The notes under the pieces were generated by a model. The model was not told where the DNA came from. It worked only from the letters and a program-made list of their open reading frames with translations, and ran no database searches. Source: JALOOB01 sp040766655 (lineage in GTDB: Bacteria; Chloroflexota; Anaerolineae; CG2-30-64-16). From it: a stretch of DNA of 64,000 nt. Where the stretch lies: the NCBI GenBank assembly GCA_040766655.1, contig JAXGQB010000013.1, positions 135,993 to 199,992 on the forward strand, in the 5' to 3' direction. A program made the translations under genes and the position numbers. Positions 59,331-64,000 of the stretch are shown here, piece after piece. Positions within the stretch are counted from its first letter, which is position 1; every line of letters begins with the position of its first letter.

Positions 59331-60698
59331 CTAACTCAGAATCTCCTTTGCGATCTTCACCTGTGTCTCGTTCGGGTTGATCACCTCTACGGTCCCGCGG
59401 CAGACCACCCCGGGGCCGAACAGCACATCGCCTTGCACGGTGAGCCGCGCACAATCGATCAGGGAGGGCGGGCCATCGGGGAACCGCGCCTCCATCTGGT
59501 CGATCATCTTGTAGAAACGCGGGTCCAGCCGGATCACCGGGACCCCGCCGGCCCGGTCAGGATGGACCATCACCTGCCACTCCGGGGTCAGGACGTAGGC
59601 ATCGGACCGCACGGCCAGCAGATCGTCGCAGTTCTTGACGGGGGAGAAGCGCGTGCGCGGCACGCGCAGCGCTCCCGCACCTTCGAACGCAGCAATGGCC
59701 GAGCCCATCGCGGTCTCGAGCTGGTACACCTTGGGCGAGTCCGGATCCCGAGGGTCCACGGTCTTGCTGTTGCGGATCATCGGCAGATGGAGCAGGCCGC
59801 CCCGCTGCCGCAGCAGCGCGTCGAGCGCGGGCAGGTTGATCCACAGGTTGTTGGTGTTGAAGTAGCGATGCCGCTCGATGTCCTGGAATGCATCGCTGTC
59901 CTCCTCGGGGCACTGCGCCGACTCACGCAGCACCAGCCGGCCGTCGCCCGTGCGCCGCGCCAGGTGGCCGCCCTTGCGGTCCGCGCCCGTGCGGTCCGCG
60001 ACCTCCATCAGGAACGGCAGGCGCTGATCCGCGAAGTAGCCCAGCAACTTGAGGTCTAGCGTGGCGCCCAGGTTGTCGGCATTGGCGACGAAGATGGTCT
60101 CATAGCCGTGGCCGAGCAGCGTCTCCAACATGCCGCTCGTCACCAGGGCCGCGTAGATGTCGCCATGCCCCGGCGGGCACCACTCGAGCTCGGGGTCGGC
60201 CGGCCACCGGGCTGGGGTGAGATCCTCCTGGACCACCTTGGGCACCTTGTGCTGCAGGAAATCCAGGGGGATGTCGCCGTGCAGCTCTGCGTACGGCGCC
60301 AGCGCCGCGAGCGAGTCATCGTGGGTGTTGAAGCTGTTCATCAGCACCAGGGGCACGCCCGCGCGGATCGCCTGCCGTGCGATGATGTCGAGGAAGGTGA
60401 GGCCCTCGCGCACCATCAGCAGCGTCTTGGCCCGCTCCAGGCCCATGCCCGTCCCCAAGCCGCCGTTCAGCTTCAGGAGCACGGTCCTGGGCAGCGCCGC
60501 GCGGCCAACCTCTGCCAGTTCCGCCGGGAGCTGCTCCAGGTCGGGCAGCGATTCGACCGGCCGGATGTCGCGCTCCGCGATCAGGCCCGTCTCGCCGGCC
60601 GCCAGTTGTTCGTAGTAATGCCGGAACGAGCGGATGACGATCTCCGGCAGACGCTCCGCGGCCATCCGTTCCCCGAACGGTCCAAAATCACTACTCAC
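59331..60698 (-). CDS. UTP-glucose-1-phosphate uridylyltransferase family protein
   Basis: The protein has 455 residues from GTG 60698; an in-frame GTG at 60734 would add 12. The nucleotide-binding loop LKLNGGLGTGMGLERAKTLL marks the UDPGP family, the eukaryote-like UGPase type rather than GalU. ETIFVANADNLGATLD and NTNNLWINLPAL are family segments for metal and sugar-phosphate binding. It is expected to make UDP-glucose (or UDP-sugar) and pyrophosphate from UTP and sugar-1-phosphate. It sits between gatA and the aminotransferase gene. Confidence 0.93.
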   Translation of the reverse strand: MSSDFGPFGERMAAERLPEIVIRSFRHYYEQLAAGETGLIAERDIRPVESLPDLEQLPAELAEVGRAALPRTVLLKLNGGLGTGMGLERAKTLLMVREGLTFLDIIARQAIRAGVPLVLMNSFNTHDDSLAALAPYAELHGDIPLDFLQHKVPKVVQEDLTPARWPADPELEWCPPGHGDIYAALVTSGMLETLLGHGYETIFVANADNLGATLDLKLLGYFADQRLPFLMEVADRTGADRKGGHLARRTGDGRLVLRESAQCPEEDSDAFQDIERHRYFNTNNLWINLPALDALLRQRGGLLHLPMIRNSKTVDPRDPDSPKVYQLETAMGSAIAAFEGAGALRVPRTRFSPVKNCDDLLAVRSDAYVLTPEWQVMVHPDRAGGVPVIRLDPRFYKMIDQMEARFPDGPPSLIDCARLTVQGDVLFGPGVVCRGTVEVINPNETQVKIAKEILS

Positions 60699-60744
60699 GC
60701 CCGTTGCCCTTTCCTTCTCCCTTGCCGCTGTCACCTACCCCCAC

Positions 60745-60858
60745 CTCCAACCTGCGACCGACAACCTTCAACCTTCAACCCGCAACCTGCAACCCGCAAC
60801 CTGCAACCTGCAACCCGCCCGTCCCCAATCTTCCATCTTCCATCTTCAATCTTCAATC
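60745..60858. repeat. Degenerate heptanucleotide tandem repeats
   Basis: The gap and the very end of gatA carry runs of CAACCTG/CAACCCG units, followed by CTTCCAT/CTTCAAT units. A shorter patch of the same type lies at 14938-14975. They may be slippage-prone simple repeats. Confidence 0.6.
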
Positions 60859-62354
60859 GTCCCCACCACCGGCCGGCGCAGATGCCATTCCGTCGCCTGC
60901 TCGTAGGCATGGGCCACGCGGAGGAGGCGCTCCTCCTGCATCGGGCCGGTGATGAGCTGGAGCCCGATCGGCAGGTTTTGCCCGTCGAACCCGCAGGGCA
61001 GCGAGAGCCCGGGCAGGCCGGCGAGGTTGAGCGACAGGGTGAAGATGTCTGCCAGGTACATGCTGAGCGGATCATCGGCACGCTCCCCGATCGGGAACGC
61101 AGTAACCGGGCTGGTCGGGCAGGCGATCACGTCCACCTGGGCCAAGGCGGTATCGAAGTCGGCCTTGATCAGCGTGCGGACCCGCTGCGCCTTGAGGTAG
61201 TAGGCGTCATAGTAGCCCGCGCTGAGGGCATAGGCGCCCAGCATGATGCGGCGTTTGACCTCGGGGCCGAACCCCTTGCTGCGCGTTTCGAGGTACGTCT
61301 CCCACAGCGACTCGCCCCGCTCGGACAGGCCGTAACGGATGCCGTCGAAGCGCGCCAGGTTGGCCGAGGCCTCCGCTGACGCGAGCAGATAGTAGACGGG
61401 CAGGGCCAGATCGGTGTGCGGCAGGGAGATCGGGTGCACCTCCGCGCCCAGTCCCTCCAGCACGCCGACCGCTTTGCGCACCGCGGTCTCGACCTCGGCC
61501 TGCATGCCGGGGATGAAATATTCGCCGGGCACCCCCACCCGCACGCCCGCGAGCGGCCGGGACGTCGCGGCCGATTGCTGCAACCCGCCCCTGTAGTCGG
61601 GCACGGGGTCGCGCAGGCTGGTGCTGTCGGATGGGTCGTGGCCCGCCATGGCCGACAGCATGATCGCCGCGTCGGTCACGTCCTTGGCGAAGGGCCCGAT
61701 CTGGTCGAAGGACGACGCGTAGGCCACCAGGCCGTAGCGGCTCACGCGGCCGTAGGTGGGCTTCAGCCCGACCACACCGCAGAGGCTGGCGGGCTGGCGC
61801 ACGCTGCCGCCGGTGTCGCTGCCCAGCGCAGCCAGGCACAGGTCCGCGGCCACCGCGGCTGCGCTGCCGCCGCTCGATCCACCCGGCACGCGGGTCAGGT
61901 CCCACGGATTGCGCGTGGTGAAATATGCGGAGTTCTCCGTGCTGGACCCCATCGCGAACTCGTCGGTGTTGGTTTTGCCGAGGATCACCGCGCCGGCTGC
62001 GGCAAGACGGTCGACGACCGTCGCGCCGTAGGGTGGGAGATAGCCTTCCAGGATGCGCGAGCCACAGGTCAGCGGGACGCCCTCCACCGTGATCACGTCC
62101 TTGATCGCAAACGGGATGCCGGTCAGTGGTGGCAGGTCTGCGGTCGTGCCGTTTCGGCGGGCCTCGCCCAGGCTCATGTCCTCCGCCCGCGCACCCTCCA
62201 GGGCCAGCTCGGGCGTCAAGGTCAGGTAGGCCTTGATCGCGTTGTCCACGCTGAAGATGCGATCGAGCACGGCCTCGGTCAGCTCGGTCGCGCTGATCTC
62301 GCCCGCGGCCAGGAGCCGCGCGGCTTCGTGGATGGTCAGGGCGGGCAACGACAT
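60846..62354 (-). CDS. gatA: Asp/Glu-tRNA amidotransferase subunit A
   Basis: The protein has 502 residues from the ATG at 62354, 4 bp after gatC. The amidase-signature triad is visible: Lys85 in IPFAIKD, Ser160 in GGSSGGSAAAV and Ser184 in TGGSVRQPAS. GatA releases ammonia from glutamine for GatB (known). The C-terminus ends close to the heptamer repeats. No active-site residue is missing. Confidence 0.97.
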   Translation of the reverse strand: MSLPALTIHEAARLLAAGEISATELTEAVLDRIFSVDNAIKAYLTLTPELALEGARAEDMSLGEARRNGTTADLPPLTGIPFAIKDVITVEGVPLTCGSRILEGYLPPYGATVVDRLAAAGAVILGKTNTDEFAMGSSTENSAYFTTRNPWDLTRVPGGSSGGSAAAVAADLCLAALGSDTGGSVRQPASLCGVVGLKPTYGRVSRYGLVAYASSFDQIGPFAKDVTDAAIMLSAMAGHDPSDSTSLRDPVPDYRGGLQQSAATSRPLAGVRVGVPGEYFIPGMQAEVETAVRKAVGVLEGLGAEVHPISLPHTDLALPVYYLLASAEASANLARFDGIRYGLSERGESLWETYLETRSKGFGPEVKRRIMLGAYALSAGYYDAYYLKAQRVRTLIKADFDTALAQVDVIACPTSPVTAFPIGERADDPLSMYLADIFTLSLNLAGLPGLSLPCGFDGQNLPIGLQLITGPMQEERLLRVAHAYEQATEWHLRRPVVGTIED

Positions 62355-62358
62355 GAGG

Positions 62359-62652
62359 TCAGCTCTTCCCCAGGATGGCGGAGACGACAAAGAACCCGTC
62401 GCGCGCCTCGGGCGCGTTTGCAAGCACATCTTCCACGGGCAGGGAGAGCCGGACGTCGTCCTCACGCATCACGTTGCGCAGGGAGAGAACGGTCGCGGTG
62501 GGCGGAATATCGGAGGTGTCCACGCGCTGCACGGCGGCCGCGTAGTCCAGGATGGCGGAGAGTTGCTCCCGAAACAAGGTCTTCTCTTCTTCGGTCAGAT
62601 CCAGCTTGGCCAGTGTTGCGACGTGTTCCACTTCGGGAAGAGAGAGGGGCAT
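62359..62652 (-). CDS. gatC: Asp/Glu-tRNA amidotransferase subunit C
   Basis: The protein has 97 residues, typical for GatC. ATG 62652 has GGAG 6 nt upstream, and the promoter at 62680 gives it a leader of about 21 nt; ATG 62664 would have almost none. The conserved start VEHVATLAKLDLTEEEKTLF and the C-terminal FFVVSAILGKS are seen. GatC wraps around GatA and stabilises the GatAB interface (known). Confidence 0.95.
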   Translation of the reverse strand: MPLSLPEVEHVATLAKLDLTEEEKTLFREQLSAILDYAAAVQRVDTSDIPPTATVLSLRNVMREDDVRLSLPVEDVLANAPEARDGFFVVSAILGKS

Positions 62653-62679
62653 GGCGAACTCCATCGGTATTGTGCAGCC

Positions 62680-62688
62680 ATTATAGCA
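62680..62688 (-). promoter_or_regulatory. Extended -10 promoter of the gatC-gatA operon
   Basis: TGCTATAAT on the minus strand at 62688-62680. There is no clear -35. The start would be near 62673. Confidence 0.6.
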
Positions 62689-62732
62689 CCGTTTGCGCGG
62701 CAACAGGCAAGCCGGCGGGCCGGAAATAGCCG

Positions 62733-62829
62733 ACATTGAGCATCCTGAGCGGAGGCCCGCAGGGCCGCAGTCGAAGGATCGCATGGGCGCAGGCGTTCTT
62801 CGACTGCGCTGCGCTCCGCTCAGAATGCC
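62733..62829. repeat. Imperfect long inverted repeat between divergent genes
   Basis: The left arm with CATCCTGAGCGGAG and CAGTCGAAGGA (62740-62778) pairs with the right arm with TTCTTCGACTGCGCTGCGCT and CCGCTCAGAATGC (62797-62828). The CTGAGCGGAG...TCGAAGG type is a common dispersed intergenic palindrome in many bacterial genomes. Confidence 0.6.
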
Positions 62830-62895
62830 TGCACTTCCCCGTACATCTTCAGTCCCTTCTACCCGTCCTCGTTGATTCTGGCCTTGTCAACTTTA

Positions 62896-62904
62896 TGATA
62901 TACT
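62896..62904 (+). promoter_or_regulatory. Extended -10 promoter of the M1-like lipoprotein gene
   Basis: TGATATACT, with the start expected near 62911, gives a leader of about 28 nt to ATG 62939. No good -35 is seen. Confidence 0.5.
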
Positions 62905-62938
62905 CTATTTATCTCTGCACCACAGCCAGGAGGCCCCC

Positions 62939-64000
62939 ATGGGTGAGTATCGGCGCGGGTCAGCGGTTGGACCAGCCCATCGATTTCGACCGGCTGCACC
63001 GGCGCTGGCACTGGCCGTCACCGCCGTCCTCGCCGCGCTGCTTCTGGCCTCCTGCACGCTGCTCCAGGAACCGGCCGATCCGTACGTGGAGATCCGGCAG
63101 TCTTGGGCGCCCACGACCGCGGTCACGGACGATGAGCTGGGGGCGATGCCCCACTACAGCATGACGGTGCAGATCAATCCTGTTGCGCGCGTCTATACCG
63201 GCTCTCTCGACCTGGATCTGACCATCTCGTCCACCCTTCCGCTGCAGGAGCTATACTTTCGCACCTACCCGAACCTGCAGTTCTTCGGCGGCAGCCTGGA
63301 GGTGACGGGCGCGCGGGTCAATGACACGACGGTCAACTTCGCGCCCAACGACTCGCGCACGGCGGTCCAGGTGGTGCTGCCAGAGCCGCTCAAGCGTGGC
63401 GCGCGCACGCACGTCTGGCTCTCCTACCGCGGGAAGATCGTGCACCAGAGCCAGCTCGGCGAGTACACGATCTTCGGGCAGAACGAGGACATCACATCCC
63501 TCACCGGCTTCTATCCCATCCTGGCGGCCCGGCGCGGAGACGAGTGGGCGCTCGACGTCCCCCATCCGCAGGGCGATGTCGGCTTTCATGATGCCGCGCT
63601 CTATAACGTGAATCTGATCTTCCCCGCAGACCAGGTGATCGTGGCGACCGGCACCGAGATCACCCGCACGACGGATGCGCTCGGCTGGACGACCGCGCGC
63701 TACGCGCTCGGTCCGGCCCGGGAGTTCACGACGCTGCTCAGTCCCAGGTTCCAGATCATGGAACTCGAATCGTTGGGCACGCGCGTGCGCTCCTACTTCA
63801 CCTCGGAGAATGCGGATGCGGCACGCACCGGGCTCTACCACGCTGTCGCAGCGCTGCAGGTCTACAGCGACCGGTTCGGCCCCTATCCGTACCGTGACAT
63901 GGCCATCGTCCAGGCGCCGCTGACCTTCAAGGGGATGGAGTTCCCCGCCGTCAGCCTGATCGGGAGCCAGGTATACGGCCTCTATCAGAAGGACCTGGAA
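62939..64000 (+). CDS. M1-type metallopeptidase-like lipoprotein (3' end beyond window)
   Basis: About 354 residues are seen from ATG 62939, which has AGGAGG 5 nt upstream. A long signal peptide ends in lipobox LLASC. The sequence then follows the N-terminal beta-saddle of M1 aminopeptidases: YSMTVQINPVARVYTGSLDL, VVLPEPLKRGARTHVWLSYR, and YPILAARRGDEWALDVPHP. YSDRFGPYPYRDMAIVQAPL precedes GMEFPAV, which takes the place of the GAMEN exopeptidase motif. The zinc site HExxH would lie beyond the edge, so activity cannot be judged. GMEFP instead of GAMEN fits secreted M1-like proteins of Chloroflexota. Confidence 0.88.
   Translation, partial: MGEYRRGSAVGPAHRFRPAAPALALAVTAVLAALLLASCTLLQEPADPYVEIRQSWAPTTAVTDDELGAMPHYSMTVQINPVARVYTGSLDLDLTISSTLPLQELYFRTYPNLQFFGGSLEVTGARVNDTTVNFAPNDSRTAVQVVLPEPLKRGARTHVWLSYRGKIVHQSQLGEYTIFGQNEDITSLTGFYPILAARRGDEWALDVPHPQGDVGFHDAALYNVNLIFPADQVIVATGTEITRTTDALGWTTARYALGPAREFTTLLSPRFQIMELESLGTRVRSYFTSENADAARTGLYHAVAALQVYSDRFGPYPYRDMAIVQAPLTFKGMEFPAVSLIGSQVYGLYQKDLE

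Overview
The window looks like chromosomal DNA of a GC-rich bacterium, most likely Chloroflexota (Anaerolineae/Caldilineae-like). The evidence is lipoproteins and receptor kinases with long Thr/Pro stalks, many Ser/Thr kinases fused to FGE-sulfatase, SH3b, WD40 or vWA sensor domains, and a housekeeping gatCAB cluster. This taxonomic call is inference from style and gene content; there is no rRNA gene to settle it.

Region 1 (1-19,840, minus strand) is one tightly packed run of 12 genes read from an extended -10 promoter at about 19,814. Its core (13.8-18.4 kb) is the most striking find. Two small helical proteins have ESCRT-III (Snf7/CHMP) character. Two single-AAA ATPases have MIT-like N-termini and the Vps4-type C-terminal helix. 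A third ESCRT-III-like domain is fused to a staphylococcal-nuclease domain. The core is bracketed by two paralogous zinc-finger proteins, one carrying an excisionase-type HTH. Downstream lie an SPFH-like membrane protein, a P-loop GTPase, a membrane pseudokinase with an SH3b domain, and three receptor Ser/Thr kinases. These carry a seven-bladed WD40 propeller, an SH3b domain and, remarkably, a multihaem c-type cytochrome domain (five CxxCH seen before the window edge). I read this as a candidate bacterial ESCRT-like membrane-remodelling system wired to envelope sensing.

Region 2 (19,940-41,558, plus strand) is read divergently. It holds six class I/II kinases (four with FGE domains behind or without a membrane anchor, one with vWA, one soluble kinase-FGE at the far end), a large zinc-ribbon/PQQ-propeller/SPFH-like protein, and three tandem vWA lipoproteins. 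The vWA modules are nearly identical, while the C-termini are swapped (FGE, TolB-like propeller, FGE). Three FGE domains show a 24-codon hypervariable block of the kind made by diversity-generating retroelements. A decayed secreted-protein gene sits at 39.06-39.48 kb.

Region 3 (41,559-48,941, minus strand) is a five-gene operon. It starts with a Schlafen AlbA_2-type protein and continues with a two-TM protein, a small beta protein, a membrane-anchored TolB-like propeller and an SH3b lipoprotein.

Region 4 (49.0-64.0 kb) is mostly ordinary metabolism: an aldo/keto reductase, a Nudix hydrolase, an ABC-F ATPase, an HD-domain protein, a DUF554 membrane protein, a small P-loop kinase, a HAD hydrolase, gatC-gatA-UDPGP-aminotransferase-gatB, and the start of an M1-peptidase-like lipoprotein. 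The ABC-F gene has a consensus promoter, a leaderless leader peptide and an intrinsic terminator ahead of it, which is a textbook attenuator layout.

No tRNA, rRNA, CRISPR array, transposase, integrase or reverse transcriptase was recognised.
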